A DNA stretch of 64,000 nt from Psychroflexus gondwanensis ACAM 44. GTDB taxonomy: Bacteria > Bacteroidota > Bacteroidia > Flavobacteriales > Flavobacteriaceae. Shown here piece by piece: positions 26,052 through 34,739 of the stretch. Both the position numbers and the translations under genes were made by a program. The notes beneath the pieces were generated by a model. The model worked only from the letters and a program-made list of their open reading frames with translations. It had not been told where the DNA came from and searched no databases. The stretch covers positions 62,001 through 126,000 of the forward strand of contig NZ_APLF01000003.1 in assembly GCF_000355905.1 (NCBI RefSeq), read 5' to 3'. Each line of letters starts with the position of its first letter. Position 1 is the stretch's first letter.

Positions 26052-27672
26052 TCTTCAAAAGTAATTTATTTAAAAAAATAGCGGGGATTAAAGCCGTTAA
26101 TATTATTAAAAGAGATGGAAGAGCAGCAGATCTTACCATTTCATCGCTCGCATATTCAAAAGCTTTTACAGCCAGGGTATTTACATTATAAGGCTTCATA
26201 ATAAGGGTTAAAGGTAGCTCCTTCAAGATATCTATAAATACTAAAATAAATGCACTGAGTAAACCTGCCCTTATAAGAGGAAATTCTATTTTAAAAAATG
26301 TTTTAAAATTTCCTTTGCCCAAAACTTTAGAGGAATCGGATAAGCTTCTATCAATTTTGAGACTTGAAGATTCCAGAGGTTGATAAGCAACAGCTAAGAA
26401 TCTTACCACGTAGGCATATACCAGGGCGATAAGAGTCGCATTCAAAATTAGTTTTGAAGTAATTCCTTGCTCTATAAGCCATTTATCTAAATAAATACTT
26501 GGAATTAGGACGCCAATAGCGATAATAGTTCCAGGTATGGCATATCCCATAACACCTAGTTTTGAGGTGGTCTTTAAAAAACCAATTTTATTCCATTTGG
26601 AGAAGAATAGTAGGAGCAGAGCGATCAAAACCGTCATCAAAGAAGTCAGGAAAGCGATACCAAAACTTTGTAAGGTTATTCCGATAAAATCTGTACTCCA
26701 CACCTTAGTGAAGGTTTGTGAAACCCAGAAAAGCAATTGCGTTACAGGCAGAAAAAAACCTATAAAAACAGGTAAAAGGCAGATGAGGCTAAAGACTAAT
26801 TGTTTTCTTTTTGTGGGCTTTATTCTTGAATTATGCTGTTGTTTTGAGGATTTAGCCGAAGTGAATTTTATGTGTCGTCTTTGCCATTTTTCAAAAATGA
26901 TGAGTCCAAAAACGAGGACCAAAAGTATAGCTGACAAATAGATGGCTGTTTCAGGTTCTCCAAGAGAGAACCAGGATCTAAAAATACCCGTTGTAAATGT
27001 ACTTACGCCATAATAGCTTGCAGCTCCATAATCATTTAAAACTTCCATTAATACTAAAACCAGTCCAGCAATAATAGCAGGGCGAGCTAAAGGAAGAATT
27101 AATTTGAAAAATGATTTAAATTCAGTGATGCCCAGCATCCTTGAGGCTTCAAGTAAATTGGTCGCTTGTGCTAAGAAAAAAGTTCTGCTACTTACGTAGA
27201 CATAAGGGAATAAAGATATACTTAAGACAAAGGACAAGCCATATATGTTCATAAAGTCAATACTGAAGTTTTCAATACCCAATAGTCCAACAGCATCAGA
27301 AAATAATCCAGAATAGCCAAATATGCCAGCATAAGAGTAAGCCATAATATAAGCTGGCACCGAAAGCGGTAAGATTAATAACCATTCTAATTGTTTTCTA
27401 AATGGAAATTCAAACCTAGAGACTAACCAAGCAGTTGTGACTCCAAAAACGATAACGAATACAGAGCATAAAAGGGAAAGTACAAATGAGTTTACTAAAT
27501 AATCTAGAAGGACATAATTTACAATATGTGTCCAGCTTTCCCCTGGTCCATCAAAAAGTTTGAAGATGACCGTTAATATGGGAATAGCTACTGCAGCAAC
27601 TATTAAAACCAAGAAAAGAGACCATTTATTAAGGTCTCTTTTAAATTTATAAAATCTGTCAGTTATTTTCAA
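26035..27672 (-). CDS. ABC transporter permease, ferric-iron type (fused double domain)
   Basis: A 545-residue inner-membrane protein with two copies of the binding-protein-dependent permease domain, the layout of FbpB/SfuB iron permeases. EAA-loop-like sequences occur in each half (EASRMLGITEFKSFFKLILP and SSKVLGKGNFKTFFKIEFPL), the sites that contact the ATPase. About 12 helices can be drawn. It is the middle gene of the operon, 7 nt after the binding protein. Confidence 0.88.
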   Translation of the reverse strand: MKITDRFYKFKRDLNKWSLFLVLIVAAVAIPILTVIFKLFDGPGESWTHIVNYVLLDYLVNSFVLSLLCSVFVIVFGVTTAWLVSRFEFPFRKQLEWLLILPLSVPAYIMAYSYAGIFGYSGLFSDAVGLLGIENFSIDFMNIYGLSFVLSISLFPYVYVSSRTFFLAQATNLLEASRMLGITEFKSFFKLILPLARPAIIAGLVLVLMEVLNDYGAASYYGVSTFTTGIFRSWFSLGEPETAIYLSAILLVLVFGLIIFEKWQRRHIKFTSAKSSKQQHNSRIKPTKRKQLVFSLICLLPVFIGFFLPVTQLLFWVSQTFTKVWSTDFIGITLQSFGIAFLTSLMTVLIALLLLFFSKWNKIGFLKTTSKLGVMGYAIPGTIIAIGVLIPSIYLDKWLIEQGITSKLILNATLIALVYAYVVRFLAVAYQPLESSSLKIDRSLSDSSKVLGKGNFKTFFKIEFPLIRAGLLSAFILVFIDILKELPLTLIMKPYNVNTLAVKAFEYASDEMVRSAALPSLLIILTALIPAIFLNKLLLKNANNS

Positions 27673-27679
27673 GGGCTAT

Positions 27680-28708
27680 TTATTTCCAACCTACTTTATC
27701 AAATATGATGACAGCTTCTTTATTATTTTCTCCCAACTCATTCAATTGAAGAGTGTCTTCTTTGAAACTTCCCCAGTCTTTAAGAATTTTTGCGGGTTCA
27801 ACATTTTTGTTAATTGGGTATTCATAATTTGATCCTGCGAATATTTTTTGAGCTTCTTCCTGTAGAAGGAACTCTATAAATTTTATCGCATTTTCTTTGT
27901 GGGGGGCATACTTAGCAACACCAATACCACTCACATTAACATGAGTTCCTGATGTATCTTGGTTAGGGAAGAATATACCTACACTATTTCCAGCTTCTAG
28001 CTCACTTTCATCTTCAGAGTTTAAGAGTTTTCCGATATAGTAGGTATTTACTATAGCAAGGTCTCCTTCGTTATTAGCCACGGCCTTCACTTGATCTCTG
28101 TCATTCCCTTTTGGTGTTCTCGCCATATTTTCAACCAAACCATTGGCCCAATTTTCAGCAAAATCATTACCACGATTAGATATTAGAGAGGCTAGAAGAG
28201 ATTGATTATAAATGTTGGAAGAACTTCTTACCAGAATTTTATTTTTCCACTTTTCAGATGTTAAATCTTCGTAGGTCGATAAATCCTTTGGATCTACTCT
28301 GTCCTTGGAGTACGCTATCACTCTTGCTCTTTTGGTAAGTCCAACCCATTGTTTATCTGTATCTCTTAGATTAGCTGGGACAATAGAGTCTATGAGTTTA
28401 TTTGAGATAGGTTGAAGCAAACCTTCAGACTTAGCTCTGTACAACCTTCCCGCGTCTACCGTAATAAGAACATCTGCTGGAGATTGTTTTCCTTCCAACT
28501 TCATTTTTTGGATAAGTTCGTCAGCACTCGCATTAACTACATTTAGTTTGATGTCGTTTTGTTTTTCAAAAAGTTTAAAAAGTGCTTGATCCGATTCATA
28601 ATGTCTGTGGGTATAAACGGTAAGCTCTTCAACTTTCTCTTCTTTTGGTTCTGATTTGCAACCAAAAACAAAAGCAACCATAATTACTGCATAAAAATAG
28701 TTTTTCAT
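27680..28708 (-). CDS. Iron(III)-type ABC transporter substrate-binding lipoprotein
   Basis: A lipoprotein signal (VIMVAFVFGCKSE) precedes a type II periplasmic binding fold with ELTVYTHRHYESDQALFKLF at its start and TPKGNDRDQVKAVANNEGD in the middle. The paired tyrosines in AIVNTYYIGKL match the iron-ligand Tyr-Tyr of FbpA-family proteins, which supports ferric iron as substrate. It has 342 residues. It leads the operon of binding protein, permease and ATPase. A TAAATTTG box at 28729-28722 lies just upstream. Confidence 0.88.
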   Translation of the reverse strand: MKNYFYAVIMVAFVFGCKSEPKEEKVEELTVYTHRHYESDQALFKLFEKQNDIKLNVVNASADELIQKMKLEGKQSPADVLITVDAGRLYRAKSEGLLQPISNKLIDSIVPANLRDTDKQWVGLTKRARVIAYSKDRVDPKDLSTYEDLTSEKWKNKILVRSSSNIYNQSLLASLISNRGNDFAENWANGLVENMARTPKGNDRDQVKAVANNEGDLAIVNTYYIGKLLNSEDESELEAGNSVGIFFPNQDTSGTHVNVSGIGVAKYAPHKENAIKFIEFLLQEEAQKIFAGSNYEYPINKNVEPAKILKDWGSFKEDTLQLNELGENNKEAVIIFDKVGWK

Positions 28709-28771
28709 CTCTTTTTTTTTACAAATTTAAATATCTATATTTATTTAGACTCATTATTAATAAAAAATTTG

Positions 28772-28806
28772 ATAAAAAAAATGGTCTCTTGGGATAGAGA
28801 CCATTA
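28772..28806 (-). terminator. Terminator of the tRNA-Glu/rpsT unit
   Basis: A 9-bp stem AATGGTCTC / GAGACCATT (28780-28788, 28797-28805) followed by eight Ts on the minus strand, 20 nt after rpsT. Confidence 0.85.
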
Positions 28807-28825
28807 CATTTTTTGACTTCACCTA

Positions 28826-29077
28826 CTACATCGCAGCAACATGTTTGGTTAACTGTGATTTTAAGTTGGCTGCTTTATTATTGTGAATAATATTCTTTTT
28901 AGCCAATTTATCAATCATAGAGATGATTTCTGGTAGACTTTTGGTCGCTTCAGATTTATCGTCTGTAGATTTTAATCTTTTGATAGCATTACGAGCTGTT
29001 TTGTGTTGGTAGCGATTTCTTAATCGCTTAGCGTCGTTGCTTCTTATTCTTTTTAATGCTGATTTATGATTAGCCAT
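28826..29077 (-). CDS. rpsT: 30S ribosomal protein S20
   Basis: A small basic protein that binds 16S rRNA during 30S assembly. The 83 residues begin [20 protein letters not shown] and contain the family's [20 protein letters not shown] and [13 protein letters not shown] helices. It lies about 27 nt downstream of two tRNA-Glu genes on the same strand and is probably transcribed with them. Confidence 0.97.
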   Translation of the reverse strand: MANHKSALKRIRSNDAKRLRNRYQHKTARNAIKRLKSTDDKSEATKSLPEIISMIDKLAKKNIIHNNKAANLKSQLTKHVAAM

Positions 29078-29103
29078 AACTTTTAAATATAAAATTTTAG
29101 TAG

Positions 29104-29175
29104 TAGTCCGTAGGGGAATCGAACCCCTGTTACCAGGATGAAAACCTGGCGTCCTAACCCCTAGACGAACGGACC
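29104..29175 (-). tRNA. tRNA-Glu (anticodon UUC), copy 1
   Basis: The minus strand starts GGTCCGTTCGTCTAGGGGTT and ends CCCCTACGGACT plus A. The anticodon stem CCAGG/CCTGG encloses TTTTCAT, anticodon UUC. It is 72 nt long and CCA is not encoded. It is identical to copy 2, which lies 103 bp away. Confidence 0.95.
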
Positions 29176-29206
29176 GCGTTAATAATGATTAATGAACTTA
29201 AATTAG

Positions 29207-29278
29207 TAGTCCGTAGGGGAATCGAACCCCTGTTACCAGGATGAAAACCTGGCGTCCTAACCCCTAGACGAACGGACC
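29207..29278 (-). tRNA. tRNA-Glu (anticodon UUC), copy 2
   Basis: Same 72-nt sequence as copy 1, and nearer the promoter at 29294-29324. The spacer between the two is 31 nt. Transcription would run tRNA-Glu, tRNA-Glu, rpsT. Confidence 0.95.
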
Positions 29279-29293
29279 TTAAATTAGCGAGTG

Positions 29294-29324
29294 CAAAAAT
29301 AACTAATTATTTAAATTGCACAAA
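29294..29324 (-). promoter_or_regulatory. Bacteroidota-type promoter of tRNA-Glu/rpsT
   Basis: On the minus strand TTTG (29324-29321), 19 nt, then TATTTTTG (29301-29294), a full match to the -33/-7 consensus, 15 nt before the first tRNA-Glu. Confidence 0.65.
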
Positions 29325-29339
29325 TCTTTTTCCTGAAAA

Positions 29340-30818
29340 TTAATAAGCTTTTGCAAATAAAACGCGTTGCTTAGATTCTTTTCCTGAAAACACACATTTA
29401 CCAGTCTCTTTTGTTTGCTCTAAAGGGATGCATCTAATGGTGGCTTTAGTGAGCTCTTTAATCTTCTCTTCGGTCTCTGAAGTCCCGTCCCAGTGGGCGA
29501 AAAGAAAACCTCCTTTGGAATTTAAAACATCTTTAAACTCTTCAAAAGTATCCACTTTAGTGATATGATCATCTCTAAAAGCCTCAGCTTTGGTAAATAA
29601 ATCTTGTTGAATATTTTTTAAAAGATTTTCTATAACCCCTGTTAAACCTTCCTGGTTTTCAAAAGATTTGGATAATGTATCTCTTCGAGCTAGTTCTACA
29701 GTTCCTTTTTCTAAATCTTTAGGTCCAATAGCTATTCTTAAAGGAATACCTTTTAATTCATATTCCGCAAACTTCCAGCCTGGTTTATGAGTGGTTCTGT
29801 TATCAAACTTCACTCGAATTCCCTTAGACTTAAGATCATTTGCTATAAGATTTGCTTTTTGGCTAACGAGTTCTAATTGCTCCTCATTTTTGAAAATAGG
29901 GACGATAACGACCTGAATAGGTGCTAAGTTAGGAGGTAATACCAGCCCGTTATCATCGGAGTGGGTCATCACTAAAGCTCCCATAAGTCGTGTTGAAACT
30001 CCCCAGCTTGTGGCCCATACATATTCTTGTTTGCCTTGATCTGAAGTGAATTTTACATCAAAAGCTTTTGCGAAATTTTCACCTAGAAAGTGAGAAGTTC
30101 CTGCTTGCAAAGCTTTTCCATCTTGCATCAAGGCTTCTATACAATACGTTTCCTCAGCACCCGCAAATCTTTCGCTTTCAGATTTTAGTCCTTGTATGAC
30201 TGGTATCGCCATAAATTTTTCGGCAAAATTTGCGTAAAGATTATTGATGAGTTCTGCTTCTTCAACAGCTTCTGTTTTGGTAGCATGAGCTGTATGACCT
30301 TCTTGCCAAAGGAACTCTGTCGTTCTTAAAAATAGACGAGTTCTCATTTCCCATCTTACCACGTTAGCCCATTGATTGATTTTTAAGGGCAAATCTCTAT
30401 AAGACTGTATCCAGCCCTTAAACGTATTCCAAATAACGGCCTCGGAAGTAGGTCTTACGACTAACTCTTCATCTAGTTTAGCTTCAGGATCTACTCTTAA
30501 TTTACCGGGACGATCTGGGTCACTTTGCAATCTATAATGTGTCACAACAGCACACTCTTTGGCAAAACCTTCAGCATTCTTTTCTTCAGCCTCAAATAAG
30601 GATTTTGGGACGAATAAAGGGAAGTATGCATTCTCGTGACCCGTTTCTTTAAACTTGGAGTCCAGTTCAGCTTGTATTTTTTCCCATATGGCATATCCGT
30701 ATGGTTTTATCGTCATGCAACCTCTCACCGCAGAATTTTCTGCGAGATCAGCTTTTACCACTATTTCATTATACCATTTAGAATAATCTTCTTCTCTACG
30801 TGTTAGGCTCTTTCCCAT
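29340..30818 (-). CDS. proS: Prolyl-tRNA synthetase, archaeal/eukaryote-like type
   Basis: Charges tRNA-Pro. The class II core is visible: [18 protein letters not shown] (motif 1 region), [36 protein letters not shown] (motif 2), [19 protein letters not shown] (motif 3 and anticodon domain), and a C-terminal zinc-like domain ending FAKAY with a terminal Tyr. At 492 residues and without the bacterial insertion domain it is the ProS type 3 found throughout Bacteroidota. Confidence 0.95.
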   Translation of the reverse strand: MGKSLTRREEDYSKWYNEIVVKADLAENSAVRGCMTIKPYGYAIWEKIQAELDSKFKETGHENAYFPLFVPKSLFEAEEKNAEGFAKECAVVTHYRLQSDPDRPGKLRVDPEAKLDEELVVRPTSEAVIWNTFKGWIQSYRDLPLKINQWANVVRWEMRTRLFLRTTEFLWQEGHTAHATKTEAVEEAELINNLYANFAEKFMAIPVIQGLKSESERFAGAEETYCIEALMQDGKALQAGTSHFLGENFAKAFDVKFTSDQGKQEYVWATSWGVSTRLMGALVMTHSDDNGLVLPPNLAPIQVVIVPIFKNEEQLELVSQKANLIANDLKSKGIRVKFDNRTTHKPGWKFAEYELKGIPLRIAIGPKDLEKGTVELARRDTLSKSFENQEGLTGVIENLLKNIQQDLFTKAEAFRDDHITKVDTFEEFKDVLNSKGGFLFAHWDGTSETEEKIKELTKATIRCIPLEQTKETGKCVFSGKESKQRVLFAKAY

Positions 30819-30873
30819 CTTATTTCATTTGGCACAAATGTTGCACCTGTGTTAATAGTTACATTAGTTAGCG

Positions 30874-30891
30874 CAAAACTAACTAAATTTG
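30874..30891. promoter_or_regulatory. Overlapping divergent -7 boxes between proS and the lipoprotein gene
   Basis: TAGTTTTG on the minus strand (30881-30874) and TAAATTTG on the plus strand (30884-30891) lie back to back in a 101-bp divergent gap. A TTTG on the minus strand at 30908-30905 could serve as -33 for proS, at a spacing of 23. The plus-strand -33 is not clear. Confidence 0.35.
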
Positions 30892-30919
30892 ATAATAGTA
30901 ATTACAAAAACCACAAGTT

Positions 30920-32086
30920 ATGATACAATCAAGCAAAATCTTTACCCCATTTTTATTAGGAATGCTATCTGTGGTTTTCTTGACTTCGTGTTCGTCTTAC
31001 AGAAATGTAAATTCTACTAGTGACGGAATTTATGGATCTAGCGTCCCTTCGGAGACTAGAAGGTCTGTTTCTAACCAGAATTTACCATAAAGAACAGTTA
31101 ATCCATCGAATGTTCCTCAACAAAAATCGGATACATACGTAAAATATTTTTCTGATCAAGGTCAGATGATATCTAAAGCTAGAAACTCCAACAATGAAGT
31201 TTTTACAGACATAGACGGTTATGCCTCAGATACTATAACTTACTCTGAGGAAGAGCGCTATTATGAAGAGCCTATTTATAACGGAAATAATGCAGGTTGG
31301 GGAACCAATCCTACCGAAGTTAATATAAACTACATTGATAACGGATTTAACGGAATGGGTTGGGGAGGTTTTGGTTTTGGAAACCCTTTCTTCGGAGGAT
31401 TCGGAGGAGGCTGGGGAGGATTTTACGGCCCAGGTTTCGGCTTTGGTAATCCTTTCTTTGGTGGTTTTGGAGGAGGATTTGGATTCGGTAACCCATTTTT
31501 TGGAGGTTTCTATGGAGGGTTTGGTGGTTTCTACGGGCCTGGATTTGGTAATCCTTTCTTTGGAGGATTTGGAGGTTTTTATGGAAGAAATAGCTTTGCC
31601 AACTCTTATAGAGGTAACTCAAGATCGCGGAACTTATCTAGAAGTGATTATGCTAACAATAGGTCAAATATTTCACGAGCAAATTCAAATAGATCAAGAT
31701 CTAATGTGACTAGAGCATCGTCAAACAGGTCTAATGTTGGCAGGACTTCTAGATCTAATTCTTCTAGATATTCCAACAGAGTGAACAACCCGAGAAATGT
31801 AGGGGCTAGAAGCTCCTCCAATTATTCTAGATCTGGAATTCGAAATTCAAATAATGTGAGTGCAAGACAAAATTCTACTTACAGGAACTCATCTTCTAGA
31901 TCTACATCCAATAGAGCTGAAAGATCCTCAGGAAATTCTTCACGAAGTTCTGGGGTAAATAGAAGCTCGGGTTCATCTAGAAGCTCGGGTATGAGAAGTT
32001 CAGGTTCATCTAGGAGTTCTGGTGGAAGAAGTTCTGGAGGAAGAAGTAGCGGGGGTAGAAGCTCTGGTGGTCGAGGTGGAAGATAA
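30920..32086 (+). pseudogene. Glycine/serine-arginine-rich surface lipoprotein, interrupted by an in-frame stop
   Basis: ATG 30920 opens a lipoprotein signal (GMLSVVFLTSC) and 56 residues. Then comes TAA at 31088-31090, and the same frame continues unbroken for 332 codons to 32086 (RTVNPSNVPQQKSDTYVKYF onwards). One C-to-T change would turn a Gln codon into this stop. The distal part has repeats of GFGNPFFGGFGG (about 31360-31600) and a C-terminal tail of SSG and SR repeats. An internal ATG at 31166 would lack a signal peptide. Either a recent pseudogene, a read-through gene or a sequencing error. Confidence 0.75.
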
Positions 32087-32110
32087 TGTAAAACTCAAAA
32101 ATAGTTAAAG

Positions 32111-33610
32111 ATGAAATATTTTATAATCCCTTTTATGCTTTTGAGTTTCAGTGTGATGGCTCAAGATATCACAGATGCTCTAAGGTTTTCCACCCAGGAA
32201 GTAAATGGAACCGCTAGATATACAGCAATGGGTGGAGCTTTTGGGGCTTTGGGCGGAGATATCTCAGCTATCAATATCAACCCGGCAAGTTCCGCTGTTT
32301 TTCTAACTAATAAATTTTCGGGGTCCGTAGATTTCACATCAATTAATAATGATTCTTTTTATGGAAATAATTCAATCCTCAGTTCTACTAGTGAAACCGA
32401 TTTTGATTTAAATCAAATTGGGGCTGTATTCGTATTTGAAACCAATAATGAGAATGCAGTGTTTAATAAGTTAACTCTAGGCTTTTCATACAATAGAACC
32501 AATACTTTTGATGATGAGTTGAGATTTCGCGGGAATAATTCTGAAAGTATTTCAGATTATTTTTTGAATAGAGCACAGGGAGTCCCATTGGATTTGTTAA
32601 CACCAAGATCAGGCGAAAGTGTTGGAGATTTGTATCAATTCCTAGGGGAAAGGGAGAGTTTTGATATTCAGCAGGCTTATTTAGGTTATGAAGCTTTTTT
32701 GATCAATGCAGAAGATCCACTAAATCCTGAAAATTCAAGTTATGTATCTAATGTTTTTGGTAATAATTTTAGTCAAAACTATTTTGAACAAACCAGAGGT
32801 AGCTCTGGTAAATATACCCTCAACGGCGGAGGTCAGATTGGCGATAGAATTCATTTAGGAGTCAATTTTAATATTCATTTTTTGGACTATAGAAGATTTA
32901 CTCGTTTCGATGAATTTAATTCAGAGCCTACAGGAATTAATGATATATTTTTTGATAATGAATTGAGAACTCGTGGGAGCGGAATTTCTTTGCAATTTGG
33001 AGGGATATTTAAAGTTACTGAGGGGTGGAGATTAGGATTTACATACGACACACCTACTTGGATGAACATATCTGATGAGCTTTCACAAAGATTAGAAACT
33101 ATTAGCGCTAGTCAAGATGTAGCCCTCGTAGATCCAAACGTGTTAAATATCTATCCAGATTATAATTTTAAAACACCAGGACGTGTGTCCTTAAGTACAG
33201 CTTATGTTTTTGGAGCTTCGGGTTTACTTAGCTTCGATTATAGTTATAAAGATTTTTCCGCTATGGAATTTACGTCCAATGGTTTTGATCTTCAAAATCA
33301 AGATATTTCGAACCTACTAACTGGCGCCGCCACTTATAATTTTGGTGGGGAGTATAGGATTCTTAACACTAGCCTTCGTGCAGGATATTTTCTGCAAGAG
33401 AGTCCTTATACTAATAAGGCACTTTTGGATAATACCTTTGGATATTCGTTTGGTCTAGGCTTTTCATTCGGGAACACGACTTTAGACCTATCTTATCAAC
33501 GTATGGAACAAGATAGACAAAACATTTTGTATCAAACTGATTTTTCTCAAGAAGCACAGGTTCAAAGTGTTTTTAATAATTATATGCTTACGCTCTCGTT
33601 TGATTTATAA
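32111..33610 (+). CDS. FadL/OmpP1-like outer-membrane transport protein
   Basis: A signal peptide (IIPFMLLSFSVMAQ) leads a 499-residue barrel protein. The N-terminal plug-like segment, TARYTAMGGAFGALGGDISA with ININPASSAVF, is the hallmark of the FadL/TodX family in Bacteroidota. The aromatic-rich end YMLTLSFDL is a barrel terminus. FadL proteins pass hydrophobic molecules across the outer membrane; the ligand here is unknown. It lies 24 nt after the interrupted lipoprotein frame and may be its operon partner. Confidence 0.8.
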   Translation: MKYFIIPFMLLSFSVMAQDITDALRFSTQEVNGTARYTAMGGAFGALGGDISAININPASSAVFLTNKFSGSVDFTSINNDSFYGNNSILSSTSETDFDLNQIGAVFVFETNNENAVFNKLTLGFSYNRTNTFDDELRFRGNNSESISDYFLNRAQGVPLDLLTPRSGESVGDLYQFLGERESFDIQQAYLGYEAFLINAEDPLNPENSSYVSNVFGNNFSQNYFEQTRGSSGKYTLNGGGQIGDRIHLGVNFNIHFLDYRRFTRFDEFNSEPTGINDIFFDNELRTRGSGISLQFGGIFKVTEGWRLGFTYDTPTWMNISDELSQRLETISASQDVALVDPNVLNIYPDYNFKTPGRVSLSTAYVFGASGLLSFDYSYKDFSAMEFTSNGFDLQNQDISNLLTGAATYNFGGEYRILNTSLRAGYFLQESPYTNKALLDNTFGYSFGLGFSFGNTTLDLSYQRMEQDRQNILYQTDFSQEAQVQSVFNNYMLTLSFDL

Positions 33611-33682
33611 ATTTCAGAATATCAAAACTATTTTTTATAAAGCATATCTTACAAAATCCTATTTTCGCTAAAAATATTTTCG

Positions 33683-34630
33683 ATGGACATTTTTTTAGTG
33701 ATAATAGGATTAATCCTTTTGGTGATTGGGGGTGAGTTTTTAGTGAGGTCATCCGTTGCTTTGTCTTTTAGATTCAATATTTCAAAAATGATCATTGGGC
33801 TTACTGTAGTTTCTTTTGCTACATCCGCTCCAGAGTTACTGGTCAGTTTGCAAGCAGCATTGGCCGGCTATTCTGATATCTCCCTTGGAAATGTCATTGG
33901 CTCCAATATTGCAAACATCGGCTTGGTGTTGGGATTAACGGCTATCATTTCATCTATGGAAACCGACAGTGACTTCTTGAAGTTCAATTGGCCGGTGATG
34001 ATGATTTTAACAGGAATGATGTATCTCTTTTTATATACTGGAGAGAATATTTCAAGGCTAGAAGGAGGAGCTCTTCTTCTAGTTATTTTAGTTTTTCTGG
34101 GGGTACTCATTAAAAAAGCCAGAACAAAAGGCGCTAAATCCGAAAGTGAAGTGGATTCAAGCCTAGAGCAGACGTCTGGATTTAAAATTACACTATGGTT
34201 GCTTATTGGTGCTGCGGGACTTTATTTTGGTTCAGAATGGCTGGTAGATGGCGCGGTAGGCATAGCTGAATCTTTTGGAGTAAGCGAAAGAGTCATTTCT
34301 GTGACCATGATTGCAATAGGGACAAGCGTACCAGAACTTGCAGCTTCTGTTATTGCTGCTTTAAAGCAGGAAAAAGGTATATCATTAGGAAATCTAATTG
34401 GATCCAATATCTTCAATATTGGTTCTGTTATTGGGCTTACTGCGATTATTCAACCTATTTTTCTTCAGTCCGAAGAAATCCTGACCAATGATATTTTCTG
34501 GATGATAGGCTTTTCATTTATTCTTGTTCCATTGATTTTTATACCACCAAAAAAAGTTATCTCAAGATATAAAGGAGTCATATTATTTTTAGCCTACATT
34601 TTATTTGTTTTACTAGCCTTTCGCCCCTAA
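33683..34630 (+). CDS. Calcium/sodium antiporter (CaCA family, YrbG-like)
   Basis: A 315-residue inner-membrane exchanger. Both alpha-repeats are present: GLTVVSFATSAPELLVSLQA with GNVIGSNIANIG, and VTMIAIGTSVPELAASVIAA with GNLIGSNIFNIG. The acidic residue in each (T)SxPEL motif binds the cation. About ten helices surround them. The stop codon sits inside a small hairpin (CCCCTA / TAGGGG, 34624-34640) that lacks a T tract and is a doubtful terminator. Confidence 0.9.
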   Translation: MDIFLVIIGLILLVIGGEFLVRSSVALSFRFNISKMIIGLTVVSFATSAPELLVSLQAALAGYSDISLGNVIGSNIANIGLVLGLTAIISSMETDSDFLKFNWPVMMILTGMMYLFLYTGENISRLEGGALLLVILVFLGVLIKKARTKGAKSESEVDSSLEQTSGFKITLWLLIGAAGLYFGSEWLVDGAVGIAESFGVSERVISVTMIAIGTSVPELAASVIAALKQEKGISLGNLIGSNIFNIGSVIGLTAIIQPIFLQSEEILTNDIFWMIGFSFILVPLIFIPPKKVISRYKGVILFLAYILFVLLAFRP

Positions 34631-34683
34631 AAAATAGGGGTGTTTGATGGTTTTAAATAGTTTAAAAGATTACCCCCCTTATT

Positions 34684-34716
34684 TTTGATATGGTATTTGA
34701 AAATTAATTACATTTG
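34684..34716 (+). promoter_or_regulatory. Bacteroidota-type promoter of glnN
   Basis: TTTG (34684-34687), 21 nt, TACATTTG (34709-34716), followed 24 nt later by the glnN start. It matches the -33/-7 consensus. No NtrC-like site is evident. Confidence 0.55.
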
Positions 34717-34739
34717 ATGCGTAAAATCAAAAACGTATT

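Noticed and set aside
26537-26941. 134-codon frame opposite the ABC permease gene
   Set aside because: The permease frame has clear membrane helices and EAA loops in the same stretch, and the antisense frame has no recognisable motif.
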